This document shows, in pieces, positions 10,404-22,100 of a stretch of 64,000 bases of DNA. The stretch covers positions 702,131,852 to 702,195,851 of the forward strand of contig NC_057810.1 in the NCBI RefSeq assembly GCF_018294505.1, written 5' to 3'. The position numbers were made by a program, and so were the translations under genes. The notes below the pieces were generated by a model, which was given only the letters and a program-made list of their open reading frames with translations, did no database searches and was not told the origin of the DNA. How positions within the stretch are numbered: position 1 is the first letter of the stretch; each line of letters opens with the position of its first letter. This DNA comes from Triticum aestivum. Its lineage: Eukaryota; Streptophyta; Magnoliopsida; Poales; Poaceae.

Positions 10404-12003
10404 TGAAGGAAATATGCCCTAGAGGCAATAATAAAGTTATTATTTATTTCCTTATATCATGATAAATGTTTATTATTCATGCTAGAATTGTATTAACCGG
10501 AAACATAATACATGTGTGAATACATAGACAAACATAGTGTCACTAGTATGCCTCTACTTGACTAGCTCGTTGATCAAAGATGGTTGTGTTTCCTAACCAT
10601 AGACATGGGTTGTCATTTGATTAACGGGATCACATCATTAGGAGAATGATATGATTGACTTGACCCATTCCGTTAGCTTAGCACTTGATCATTTAGTATG
10701 TTGCTATTGCTTTCTTCATGACTTATACATGTTCCTACAACTATGTGATTATGCAACTCCCGTTTGCCGGAGGAACACTTTGTGTGCTACCAAACGTCAC
10801 AACATAACTGGGTGATTATAAAGGAGTTCTACATGTGTCTTCGAAGGTACAAGTTGAGTTGGCGTATTTTGAGATTAGGATTTGTCACTTCGATTGTCGG
10901 AGAGGTATCTCTGGGCCCTCTCGGTTATGCACATCACTATAAGCCTTGCAAGCAATGTAGCTAATGAGTTAGTTACGGGATGATGCATTACGTAATGAGT
11001 AAAGAGACTTGCCGGTAACGAGATTGAACTAGGTATTAAGATACCGACGATCGAATCTCGGGCAAGTAACATACCGATAACAAAGGGAACAACGTATGTT
11101 GTTATGCGGTTTGACCGATAAAGATCTTCGTAGAATATGTGGGAGCCAATATGAGCATCCAGGTTCCGCTATTGGTTATTGACCGGAGACGTTTCTCGGT
11201 CATGTCTACATAGTTCTCGAACCCCTAGGGTCCGCACGCTTAAAGTTCGATGACGGTTATATTATGAGTTTATATGTTTTGATGTACCAAAGATAGTTCG
11301 GAGTCCCGGATGTGATCACGGACATGACGAGGAGTCTCAAAATGGTCGAGACATGAAGATTGATATATTGGACGACTATATTCGAACACCGAAATGATTT
11401 TGGGAGTTATCGGATGTATACCGGAGTACCGGGGGGTTACCGAACCCCCCCCCCCCCGGGGGGGGGGGTTAATGGGCCTCATGGGCCCAACGTGAAGAAG
11501 AGGAGGGGCGGCCAGGGCAGGCCGCACACCCCCTCCCCCTCTAGTGTGAATATGACAAGGAGGGGCGGCGGCGACCCCCTTTCCTTCCTCTCCTCTCTCC
11601 CCTTCCTTCCCCCTCTCCTACTTGGACAAGGAAAGGAGGGAGTCCTACTCCCGGACGGAGTAGGACTCCTCCCTGGCGTGCCTCCTCCTGGCCGGTCGCC
11701 CCCTCCCCTTGCTCCTTTATATATGGGGGCAGGGGGGCACCTCTAGACACAACAATTGATCCTTGAGATCTATTAGCCGTGTGCGGTGCCCTCCTCCACC
11801 ATATTCCACCTCGATAATATCGTTGCAGTGCTTAGGTGAAGCCCTGCGTCGGTAGAACATCATCATCGTCACCACGCCGTCGTGCTGACGGAACTCTCCC
11901 TCGAAGCTCGGCTGGATCGGAGTTCCAGGGACGTCATCGAGTTGAACGTGTGCTGAACTCGGAGGTGTCGTGCGTTCGGTACTTGGATCGGTCGGATTCG
12001 AGA
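10404..12003 (+). repeat. 3' LTR of the copia element, truncated at its right end
   Basis: It starts TGAAGGAAATATGCCCTAG and runs through typical Angela-like LTR sequence, with a TTTATATATGG-type TATA box near 11715 and the 'ggaactctccctcgaagctcggc' leader part. Around 12003, after 'ggtcggattcgag', the expected LTR 3' part (with a TTCCCC..CA-type end) is missing and unrelated DNA follows, so the last ~150-200 bp are deleted. Confidence 0.8.
11445..11468. other. Homopolymer palindrome C13-G11 in the LTR
   Basis: Thirteen C followed directly by eleven G, at the place where sister LTRs have a shorter C-rich run. It can fold into a perfect hairpin and is a common site of polymerase slippage, so its exact length may be a sequencing artefact. 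Confidence 0.8.
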
Positions 12004-12810
12004 GGTCCGGCTCTTGATGCTCTTACCGTCATTATAATTTTTTGCTTTGAGCCGGTTATATCAGCCCAGTTTCTTAATGAAAAATGCAGGACATCACAAA
12101 AATTAACAGCAGAAAATGAGGATCCCCGTCCGTACGTACATGCTCCATTCCCTCACGCGATTTCTTCGTGCTGGACCTCTCACTCCCGCCCGCACGTGAC
12201 ACCCAGTCCGTGAAAAACGGAAAACAAAAACCAGTAGTCGTATGCCACTTGCGTCGCCCGGGCCGTGCCGTTCCGGACCCTAACCACCACTCCAAACAGA
12301 AACGGCGCGCGGGGCCCGCGCCCCCGTCTCCACCCCAACCACCCGAACGAACCAACGGGACGACGACGGCTCGCGCGTGCGCCTCAGGCGCGTCGGGCGG
12401 GATCGATCGCCACCGTCCGCAGGACGCCGATCGACGGCCCAGGTCTTCGCGCGAGCTGTTTCTGGGCTGGGCCGTGTAAACGCCCGGCGCAGCGTTTTGG
12501 GTGGCCCCACCCCCTCCGCCCGCCCCGGGCCATCGCAGCCCTGTCCCCTCCCCCCTGCGCTCGCCGCTCCCTGTGGTTGCTTGTGTGACATTCGCTACAC
12601 CGATATTGTGGGAAGTGGGTGCTGCTTAAAAGCATTCTCTTAAGCTGAAACGCAAAAAAAAAAAAAGCAATCTCTTAAGCATTTTTATTATTTTTCGCAA
12701 AATAGCATTCTCTTAAGCTTTTTTTTTGAAATAGCATTCTCTTAAGCTAAAAACACTTCGTCAAATGAATTGTTCTCTGCAAAAAGATAAGTAAATAATC
12801 TTGGGTTGTA
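12004..12810. other. GC-rich intergenic stretch, no gene seen
   Basis: From about 12120 to 12590 the base composition is high in G+C and all frames are open by composition only. No start context, splice signals or protein motifs are visible. From 12610 to 12770 the words 'gcattctcttaagc' and variants recur three to four times with T-runs, a small degenerate repeat. No gene is supported. Confidence 0.5.
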
Positions 12811-12902
12811 CTCCCTCCATCCCAAGTTAGTGTCGCTGACTCACAACAACTTTGCAGTAAAGTTATATTAAATCAGCGAAACTTATTCTAGGATGGAGTG
12901 AG
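12811..12902. mobile_element. Stowaway-like MITE (92 bp)
   Basis: CTCCCTCCATCCCAAGTTAG at the left and its diverged inverse (TCTAGGATGGAGTGAG) at the right, flanked by TA on both sides (12809-12810 and 12903-12904). The TA duplication and CTCCCTCC terminus are the signature of Stowaway/Tc1-mariner MITEs. The right arm has lost some complementarity. Confidence 0.75.
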
Positions 12903-13429
12903 TAGATTCGAACGTCTCATTACTTCATTAGAGTAAGGCTAGAAAAATCATCTGAAACTAGCAAAAAATACGCAAAAGGTGGGAGAACATAACATAATGG
13001 TGCGTGCTAAACTAATCTTACTCATGTTTGTAGTGCTTATTTTGTAACAACTCCATTTGTTTAGAGATGTGACAATATTGCTCCTCTTCTCTTCGAATCT
13101 TTGTTTCACCCACCGATTAAAATCGCTGGAGAAGGAACTTGCGTGTGGAAAATTTCCCGGGATGGCTAAGGAAGGAACGGCGCACGATCTCCCACGATTT
13201 CTTGGACCATGCAAATCACACGGCAGTTTTCAATCAGCGTTTCGCCCGTGATTTAGAATCATGGTTCTACCATTAGGATTTGGAATACGCGCGCCCGCAA
13301 ATTTGTTAGCACTCCTCATCTGTTCATCTGAATTTATTGACATATGCTTGGTCAGACATGGATTTGTGGAGAAAGGAGCGGTTAGACAACAATCAACATA
13401 GGAGGGCCAGGCATGGCTTCCACCATTAT

Positions 13430-14420
13430 TGATCTTGTCGAAGATGTTGAGCATGAGGGACATTGATGTGTTTTGGCAGGTACGTGGGAAGCCTCTCGTC
13501 GTCATCATCATCTCCATGATGAAGAACAACGCAAAAAATTGGTTTGTTGCAAGGGATAAGCAGAAGAATGCAATTAATTATGTCAGAACAATAGCTTCCA
13601 CAATTACTGATCTTATCTCATCGGAGTTGTCAAACAGGAGGAACATTGACGTTTCTGCCAGTTTTCACCACGATGCCTCTCACCGTCATCATCATCTCCA
13701 AGATCAAGAACTCCGTCAAAATTTGGTTGGTTGTGAGGGGTAAGCATATGAATGCGATTTTATCTGAGGATTAGCTTCCACATTAGTGATCTTATCTCAT
13801 AGGAGTTGTCGAATAGGGGACCATTGACATTTCTGGCAGCTGACACCGCAATGCCTCCCATCGTCATCATCATCATCTCCAATAGGTCCTTCACGAGTGG
13901 TAATCAACTGCATAAACCCTTGTGATCATTTCGCGAACTTTGTGTAACTCTTCTACTTCTAGTAAAAATTCTGGTGTCCTTACCCGATAATAAGCACTAG
14001 CAGGTTGGTGAAGCATAATCCTCGCGTGAGGGAATGCTATACGCTTGGTGGGTTCTCCTCCAAGCAGAATGAAGGATGCCATGGAGGCGGCTATTCCGAG
14101 GCATATTAGGGGCAATTATGTTCGAAGAGTAACTTCCTTATAACTTCCTCATGGTCTCTGAGACAAGGAAAATCTTTTGTCTGCACTAGAAGAAAACTAC
14201 ACTATTCCACTATAACCGGTAAGCATGTTCGAGACTGGGTACGTAAACTCTAGCGCCAACAAAATCCATGCTCCAACATTGCAAAAGTAATAACTCCTAG
14301 CCAGCCACAATGTCGAAAGCAAAAAGTAACAACGTTGTTCTAGATTGGCGTGTTACTACTCCAGCTGTCAACACGATGCCCCTCGTCATCATCATCATCT
14401 CCGAGATAGATCAAGCGAAT
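13430..14420. repeat. Degenerate ~180-bp tandem repeat with a CATCATCATC-TCC box
   Basis: A unit of about 180 bp recurs four times, each with a stretch like 'gcctctc.cgtcatcatcatctcc' (about 13490, 13675, 13855 and 14380), preceded by 'attgacgtttctggcag' and followed by 'gaatgc.atta'. The third interval is lengthened by the plastid DNA insertion at 13911-14107 and neighbouring sequence. It has no coding potential and I do not recognise the family. Confidence 0.55.
13911..14107 (-). pseudogene. clpP: Nuclear plastid DNA insertion: fragment of clpP
   Basis: The minus strand encodes, without a stop, about 65 residues that I recognise as the central part of grass plastid ClpP, the chloroplast Clp protease catalytic subunit: '[20 protein letters not shown]', the 'HQPAS' segment with the catalytic His, and '[11 protein letters not shown]'-like sequence. 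The Ser of the catalytic triad lies in the '[10 protein letters not shown]' motif. Homology starts and ends abruptly inside codons, at about 14107 and 13911, with no plastid sequence beyond. A fragment of ~195 bp in a nuclear repeat fits a NUPT. The reading frame is still open, so the insertion is probably young. It is not a functional gene. Confidence 0.85.
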
Positions 14421-14626
14421 GACGCTAGAAATTGGCCGATCGCAGGACGCGGGCATTTGAGCGCAATTATGTGATTACCTAGCTAGCGGGCCCTTTGCAT
14501 TGTTTTTGCAATACTTTTCTTAGTTAACAACACGAGGAAAATCTTTCGTCTATGTTTAAAGATACCATATGAGTCTACCACTCCCGTGGACGGTTTTAGT
14601 TTTAGTAACAGGTAAAAGAATAAATA

Positions 14627-14744
14627 CTCCCGCCGTATGAAAATACTTGTCATCAAAATGGATAAAAAAGATGTATCTAAAACTAAAATACGTTTAGATA
14701 CATCTCCTTTTTTTTTGATGATAAGTATTTCCGGACGAATGAAG
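14627..14744. mobile_element. Stowaway MITE (about 118 bp)
   Basis: The ends read CTCCCGCCGTATGAAAATACTTG and, inverted, a 'aagtatttccggacgaatgaag' arm. The internal 'atgtatctaaaactaaaatac / gtttagatacat' completes the hairpin of a common Triticeae Stowaway. TA precedes the left end (14625-14626); the right TA is no longer visible. Confidence 0.75.
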
Positions 14745-15592
14745 TCCATACCCAAGCATTTCATAAGCAACAACCCCTAGAGGGCTGCTAGGGCCACGCA
14801 ATTCCCCGGAGATATCCCACTTCCACAATAGGCCAGGCACGGAGGATCCATGCCTCTTCCGTCTAGATACCTCTTTTGCACAGGCACCCCATCTCACCAG
14901 GCAACCATTTGCACACATATTTTTGGTAGCGACCTTCTCACACGTACGTACGTCAAAAGGCTGTATGTATACGTACGCCACCACCGGCATCAATTGCACC
15001 AGGGAAAATACGTACACAGCTGCCTGCCTTACGCGCACATTTAAAGGCCCACCTGCGTTACAGCTAGCCCTCCCTTACGTGCACGAAAGAATTAACCAAA
15101 GCTGAACAGAAAAACTGAAGCCCCTCCTCCGCTCACGAGGACACGCACGCAGCGGGGCGTGGCCACAGGGGTGGCCACAGCGGGGCGGGCCGCAGGGGAT
15201 CCCAGGACACGCGGGGCATGGTCACTGTGAAAGCTCACCACACCGCGCCCGCGCCCTTTCGCGGATCCCCTTGGCGAAACAGCGGACACGGCACGGGTCC
15301 AGCGGCTCGCCCCGCCCCATCATTTGCTCGAGCTGGGCTGGCTGGGTTTGGTGTTCGGTGTTCGGCGCGGCGCACCGGGGGCGCCATAGTAATCCGAGCC
15401 TAATCGAGTGCTCCAATCCCCACGCCTCCGAGCCTGCCGCCTCGGCTCCGGGTCTAGTCGGACGGATTCGCCCCGCGGCCCCTGTGTTTCCACGCGTATT
15501 ACCAGCACGGGCCTAGGGGGGCTTTTGTGTGTGTGTGTGTTGTAAGCGAGGTCTTTCAATATACTCTGATTAGTCTTTTATTTTTATTTTTG
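14745..15592. other. Intergenic, GC-rich, no gene seen
   Basis: 14940-15080 contains several CGTACG-type palindromes. 15120-15500 is GC-rich with short direct repeats ('ggggcgtggccacagg' and 'gtggccacagcggggcg' near 15155-15185) and a (GT)n run at 15525-15541. Frames are open by composition only. No gene is supported. Confidence 0.4.
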
Positions 15593-16620
15593 CGCCCGCG
15601 GGTAACATCGCAATGCCTCGACGTAAATGCGAATATTTCACATATAAATAGGCAGCAATAGATCAATATATTTCTTTTGATACACTGGCGCGCGGCGTCG
15701 GTAAACGCTCCCACGTCAGGCTCAATGTTGTCGTGACCCGAGGCGGTGGAGTGCACACCCGACTAATGATCCGATCAAACAACCCTAAGATAACATACTA
15801 ACAATGCTTCGACGTAAATGCGAATATTTTGCATATAAATATGCAACACCATATCAAAATATTTCTTTTGACACTAGCACATAGTGCCGGTGAACGCTCC
15901 TACGCCAACCTTGATGTTGTCGTGACCTGGGGGCGATGAAGTGCACATCCGATTCATTATCCGGTCAAACAACGTTAAGGCAACGTCGCATGCCTCGAAG
16001 TAAATGCGAATATCTCACGTATAAATAAGCATGAACATATCATAATATTTCTTTTGATACACCGGGGCGCAGTGCCGGCAAGCGCCCCACGTCTCCTACG
16101 TCAGACTCGATGTGTCGTGAGCTAGGACGGTGGAGTGCACATTGAACCCATGATCCGATCAGAAGCCCGAAGGTAACATCGCATGCCTCGACGTAAATGC
16201 GAATATCTCGCATATAAATAAGCAGCCACATAAAAAAAAATCTACGATGCACCGGAGCGCTCGCGACGGTAAATGCTCCTAGGTCTCCTATGCCAGCCTC
16301 GATTTCATCTCGACCCGAGACGATGGGGTGCACATCCGGCTCATGATCCGGCCAGACAGCCCGGAGGTGACGCTGCATGCCTCGATGCAAACGTGGATAT
16401 TTCACGTATAGATAAGCAACCACATATCAAATATATTTCCTAGGATGCCCTAGCCTCACATCAAAAAATTTATCGAGATGCACCGGTGCGCGACGCCGGC
16501 AAGCGCTCCCGCGTCTCTCCCGCCTCAGTCTCGATGTCATCGTCGACTAAATGCGAATATCACACATATAAATAAGCAACCATATATCAAGATATTTCTT
16601 GGGATCCATAGGACAGAAAT
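15593..16620. repeat. ~190-bp tandem array, 5-6 units, each with a TATAAATA-like box
   Basis: The phrase 'cctcgacgtaaatgcgaatat' recurs at about 15616, 15806, 15993, 16186 and 16380 and in shortened form at 16545, giving spacings of 190, 187, 193, 194 and 165 bp. Every unit continues with 'cat/cgtataaataagca', then 'catatcaatatatttctttt', a 'gatacaccgg.gcgc..gccgg' block and a 'gtggagtgcacatccgac' block. Copies differ by substitutions and small indels, so the array is not recent. It ends about 640 bp upstream of the LUH start codon. I do not recognise the repeat. Confidence 0.85.
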
Positions 16621-16839
16621 AGTCTTGAGGTTGTTTGCCACATTCTTCTACCAACAACCATTTTTGTCATAATATCCTACCCCAGTGTTGTAGCACTGGC
16701 AGCAAGCCAGGCTAGGATGCCCCTCTACGAAAATAGCAGGTTCCCGGGGCGCGGTTCTGCAAAAAGCACTGCGGCGCCCGCCTGTCATCCGAACCTTCCT
16801 GAACCCGGCGCACGATTCCGAGCCGCGGATCAAACCCCA

Positions 16840-17258
16840 CCCCACCCCCACCCCCACACCCTCTCCTCCCTCCCCCCTCCCTCGCTCCCTGTCTCCCTCC
16901 CCTGTCCCATCTACTCTACTCCTCCCCTCTCTTCCTCCGAGGCGGTGGTGCTACCCGAGGAGCCCAGCCACCCGCCCCGCTCGCCCGCCCGCTCGCCAGC
17001 ACCCGGCGCGCGCGCCCGCCGCCCGCCCGCCCGAATTCGGCGCGCCTCCCCCCGCCAGCGCGCCGCCGCCGATCGAGCATTCCCGGCGCTCCCTCCCGGC
17101 GGCCGCCCCGTCGCCCGATTCCCGCGGGATTTCCGGGGCCCCGGGCCGCGGGACCGCCCCCAGCCGGTAATGTGGCCTCTGATCCCTTCCTCCCCCGCGA
17201 ATTCGCGCCCGATTCGGCCGCCTCCCCGACTGATTTCCGCTCTTCTCGTGGCTGCAGA
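16840..17258 (+). promoter_or_regulatory. LUH promoter-proximal region, CT-rich 5'UTR and 5'UTR intron
   Basis: From 16840 the plus strand is strongly pyrimidine-rich (CCCACCCCCACC..., CTCCCTCC...), a common feature of grass 5' leaders, and then very GC-rich. A leader intron is likely: donor G|GTAATG at 17166/17167 and acceptor CTGCAG at 17252-17257, two bases before the ATG at 17259. The transcription start is not visible as a clear TATA box. The upstream boundary is set by composition only. Confidence 0.55.
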
Positions 17259-19140
17259 ATGGCGCAGAGCAATTGGGAAGCGGACAAGATGTGAGCGAGC
17301 TGCTGCCTGCCTCCCTCGCCCCCTCGATGTGTTGTTTGGGGATGGGGTGGGTTTTTCGCTGCTCTGTTTTTTGGCTAATTTTTTTCCGCTGCTGGTGGTG
17401 GTGGTGCAGGCTCGATGTGTATATCTACGACTACTTGCTCAAGCGGAACCTGCAGACGACCGCCAAGGCGTTCATGGCGGAGGGGAAGGTCGCGGCTGAC
17501 CCAGTTGGTGAGCATCCATCCCCAGCTGCCGCTTAGCTGTCTGAGTCCCTGTGCTGTTTCTCCGGGGTTAGGTTGGTTCGTGAACAGTGTGTCTGTCTGT
17601 AGGTGGGGACGGGGGACGGGAATTCGGAATGTGGAGTGGTTTGCCACTTTCCCAGTGCTCTCAGCTTAGGTTGCTCTGGGAATTCGAGTGTGATGGTGGG
17701 TTCGTGCTAGCTAAGTAGTAGGGCTGGGGATTCGTCATCTTGATTGACCCAGCAGGCAGTTTTGTGCTAAATCAGGGCAGGAAGTTCAAGGCCTTGCAGA
17801 GTTTTGGGGGGGAATTTGGCACGGTTGCTGGGTACACGGGGTGGGATTTTGAGAGTTTGGGCTGAACGAGGTGGAATATTTTCAAATTTCAAGAGAGGTT
17901 TGAGATCTTTGAGGTCACGCTGGGCGCATGGCTTTCGGGGGAGTCATTCCCTGAGCTGTGCAAAATAGTGTTCAGTAACTGTCATAATCGCGAGGACGGC
18001 GGTAATTGTGGTGCATTCGTGCTCCGGATGTTGTTTGCATGCTTTTACTCATCTTACTTGATCAAGGCTACAATTTATTATACCTGCACTCAGTGGCTTA
18101 ACTAACTCGTATTGATCTGGTTTGTTGGGAGTATTTCAGTTGGCTGTTAGCGTCTTTTGTTGGGAGTACATGAATGTATTGTATGGATGTGCTGTGCTGT
18201 GCTGTGCTGTGCATGCATGCAAAGCAGAGCTGAATGGATCTTTTGTGGTCTTGTTCATACAGCAAATGTGAATTATCTTCGGATAGCATTACCATACAGT
18301 AATGAGTTTCTTGATGGTGATTCGGATGAATTCGCTGTTATTTCAAAAAAAAAGGAGATCCATGGGCACTAGCACCCCGGGCATATTTTTATAGAATAAG
18401 CCCACCCGAGTGAGGCGTCAGAAATTCGTTCCCGACGGGATTCAAACTCTGGGCGCAGGGTGCACCACTGTGACCCTTGGCACTAGGCTACTGCCTAGTT
18501 CTCAATTCGCTGTTATTTCCCATAGTGATGATTTCGATCATGTCAATGTGTTCTGTTTTGCTTAAATTGGGTTGAAGATTCAGATAGATTTACTATGTCT
18601 AGTAGGGTTAATTATACATGTGAGTTCTTCAGATTAGATTATATAGATGAGTTGATGATGCACCTTCTCACAAGCTGTTGAGAGTTGTCACATGTCAGTC
18701 ATGCTTCTACTGAACGCTACTAAAGAAGTAAACAACCTATAAATAGAAATTAAGAATGTACAGTTTGACCTGTTAGTTTCTCAAGTAATAGTTCAATGTA
18801 TCCTAAAGGAGCCGATCTACCACATGGCTAGTGGCACATGTTCACATCTGGAAAGAGAACTAGAGTGGACAACAGCACCACACATGCAAGGTAAAATTAG
18901 TAACATGAGCAAACTGGACAGGCGCACAATGCCATACATGGGAATTGAACTCATATCCTTAGGAAATGGTGTGAAACAGAATATTGCCATTTTAGTCATA
19001 TCCTTGGGAAATGGTGTGAAACAGAAACAGTTGCTGTTTTAGTACCTTGTATGCCGTTTTAGTACCTTCCAACACCTTATGCATGTAGTATTTAATATTT
19101 ATTCATTTTATTAATTATAATGTTGTTGTTGTTGTTGTTG

Positions 19141-19186
<46 letters not shown>

Positions 19187-22100
19187 GATGTATAGGAGAC
19201 TCATCCAAATACCACTGTTGTTAATTTTGACTTGTCATGCAGCAATTGATGCTCCTGGGGGCTTTCTCTTTGAGTGGTGGTCTGTCTTTTGGGATATATT
19301 TATTGCAAGGACAAATGAGAAACATTCGGAGGTTGCAGCAGCTTACCTAGAGGTAGATTGGGAATTGCCAATTTGCGTAGTCACTCACCATGCATGAGTT
19401 CATATTTTGATAGGACACTCTTACGCCATCTATATTTCTTTGAATACAGGCACAACAAATAAAAGCGAGAGAGCACCAGCAGCAGATGCAGATGCAACAA
19501 TTGCAACTCATCCAACAAAGACATGCTCAAATGCAGCGAACTAATTCAGGCCACCCTTCGCTTAACGGTCCAATAAATGGCCTAAACTCCGATGCCATTC
19601 TGGGGCCATCGACAGCTAGTGTTTTAGCTGCTAAGATGTACGAAGAGCGCTTGAAGCACCCTCATCCAATGGACTCCGAAGGATCGCAGCTTATCGATGC
19701 TAGTAGGATGGCTCTTCTTAAGTCGGCTGCAACAAACCATACAGGGTGATCCTCCAGATCCCAGCCCAATTTTTTCATAGATTTTTCAAAAAGAGAAGAC
19801 ATATTATGTATTCGTGTTATTGTTGTTCTCACTAAAACATTGTTTTTCCGGAAGCAGGCAATTAGTTCCTGGAAATCCTGGAAATGTATCTACTACGCTG
19901 CAACAGATTCAGGCTCGGAATCAACAAACAATTGTGGGTTACAGCACCCCTTCTTGTTTTATTTCAGTTCACAGTTTCTTCCATTAGTCACTGAAATGAA
20001 CACTCTGATTTCTAACAGGACATTAAGAGTGAGGGCAACATGGGTGTAGCCCAAAGATCTATGCCCATGGATCCATCTTCCTTATACGGACAGGGAATAA
20101 TTCAGCAAAAACCTGGATTAGGTGGTGCAGGTAGCTTTCCTTGATTTCCTTTTTGGAGTCAGCAATTGGCAAGAAATGCATTGCTGTGTCGAACTTGCTG
20201 TCCTTCCTGTCTTTTTGTCATAGAATTGCGGGAACCAAATTTCTAGATGAAAGCTTATGCAATTTTTATGCTTCAAAATGCATTTTTACCATCTCTTATT
20301 TCTATCATGATAAACACCATTTTGAATGATAGGTAACCTATTACGCTTATTGTATGATGGCGTAGATGGACTTCCAATAACCCTCTTAATTTAACTTTCC
20401 TTTTATCTTTGTTTAGCTTATGAGTAAATTTGTGCAATATCTTTATAACGTTAGAGGCTAATGAATATGGAAGCCATACTAAATTTGTTTTTCTGAGGTT
20501 TTTTAGTCGGTGGGACCATCTCCTGGATATAACGTGATACATTACTTAGCAAATGTTCTCAAGATGAAAATTATCGTTCTCTTGTTTTGTTCATTCTGCT
20601 TTTGTGATGAGGTGTCTTTTCCTGTCAACAGGACTGAACCAAGGAGTGAGTGGTCTACCCTTGAAGGGCTGGCCATTAACTGTAAGTTCTCCAAATATTT
20701 ATTGCCTCCCATAATCCCATATGCTATGTTTGTTCTTGAATCTAATTACCATCTTACAGGGAATAGACCAACTTCGGCCAAATATAGGTGCCCAAATGCA
20801 GAAGCCATTTTTTTCAACACAGTCACAGTTCCAACTTATGTCACCACAACAGCAACAGCAACTCTTAGCACAGGCTCAAGTACAAGGGAACCTTAACAAC
20901 TCAACTAATTATGGGGATATGGACCCCCGCAGATTTACGACACTGACCAGGGGTGGCATGAATGGTAAAGACGGACAACCTGCTGGGACTGATGGCTGCA
21001 TTAGTTCCCCAATGCAATCAAGTTCACCAAAAATTAGAGCAGACCAAGAATATCTCATGAAGGTTTGTCTATTCTGGAAGTTTCTATTCCTTACATGGAG
21101 TTTGGTCTTAAGAGGTTATTTTATTTAGTTCTATATACTGCTGGAATCTAACTATGGCGGAAAGTTATCCAGATGCAGCAAACATCTTCTCAGCAATCAC
21201 AGGAACATCTTCAGCAGCAGCAACAGCAGCAGCAGAACCAGCAACAGCAGCAGCTAAATCAGCAGCAAATGCAACAGGTATTGACATCATGCCCAACCCC
21301 TGGAATTTATCTTCTATACTTGAAAGTTAATTCATTTGCAAATTTACTCTTAGAGAGTTAAAATTCTACCCTTTGGATTTATCTTCTTTTCTTGGAAATT
21401 ATTTCATGCGCAAATTTATTCATACATAGTAAAATAATTTGCCTTTCTAGAAAAACTAGGCCTGAGGCCTCTACTATTGCACTTCTGTCACAACTTGCAG
21501 ACGTATTATGATTTCTGTTTTAGAACTAATGCACACAATAGGAGCAAATGTTCCTGCAAAATAAGTTGTTAAAATGTTAATCATAAAAGCCAGGAAAAGA
21601 CACTTGGCACAGTATTGTTTTTCTTTGTTGGTTTCCTTGGGAACAGTTCTCTTGGAAACGATGCCTGGAGGGAGTACGATCACGAAAAATCTGTATGGAG
21701 ATGACTATGGAATTTGTCGACTTAGTTATTCCATTGATACAAATCTAAGTAAACTCCATGGCATTAAAGGTTTAAAATTTCACGTTTGCCTCCGCTCCCC
21801 CTACCCCCACCCCCACCTCATCCCCCGTCCTCCTCTTTTGGGCGCACATGTGTGGGGTGATTTCCTGACAAGTTATTGACCTTCGATTTTGTTTCTTTAT
21901 GAGCAATGTGCCCGTGCGTTGCAACGCATCCAAAGTAGAATAATACATGTCCACAAACTTGAAAGGAAAACACTCTAGTTCTGGTATTACGTTTCACTCA
22001 AAATATATTCCTCGGGCTGTTCTGATGAGGTGAGGGAGGGATGTGGTTGGTTTCATGAACTAAGGGGTTTTCTGCAAATTGGAGCAGAGAAGTGGGATAT

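Noticed and set aside
12074..12643. Five overlapping frames of 80-107 codons
   Set aside because: High G+C with few stops in all phases. No start context, codon pattern or splice signals.
14170..14200. CACTA transposon end ('gcactagaagaaaa')
   Set aside because: Only a short match, with no inverted partner or 3-bp duplication found.
15593..16620. A CRISPR array or multigene family
   Set aside because: Units are ~190 bp, diverged along their whole length and non-coding.
16717..17499. 260-codon open frame over the LUH leader
   Set aside because: It runs through the GC-rich 5' UTR, the first intron and exon 2 in the wrong frame. Pro/Arg/Ala composition explains its length.
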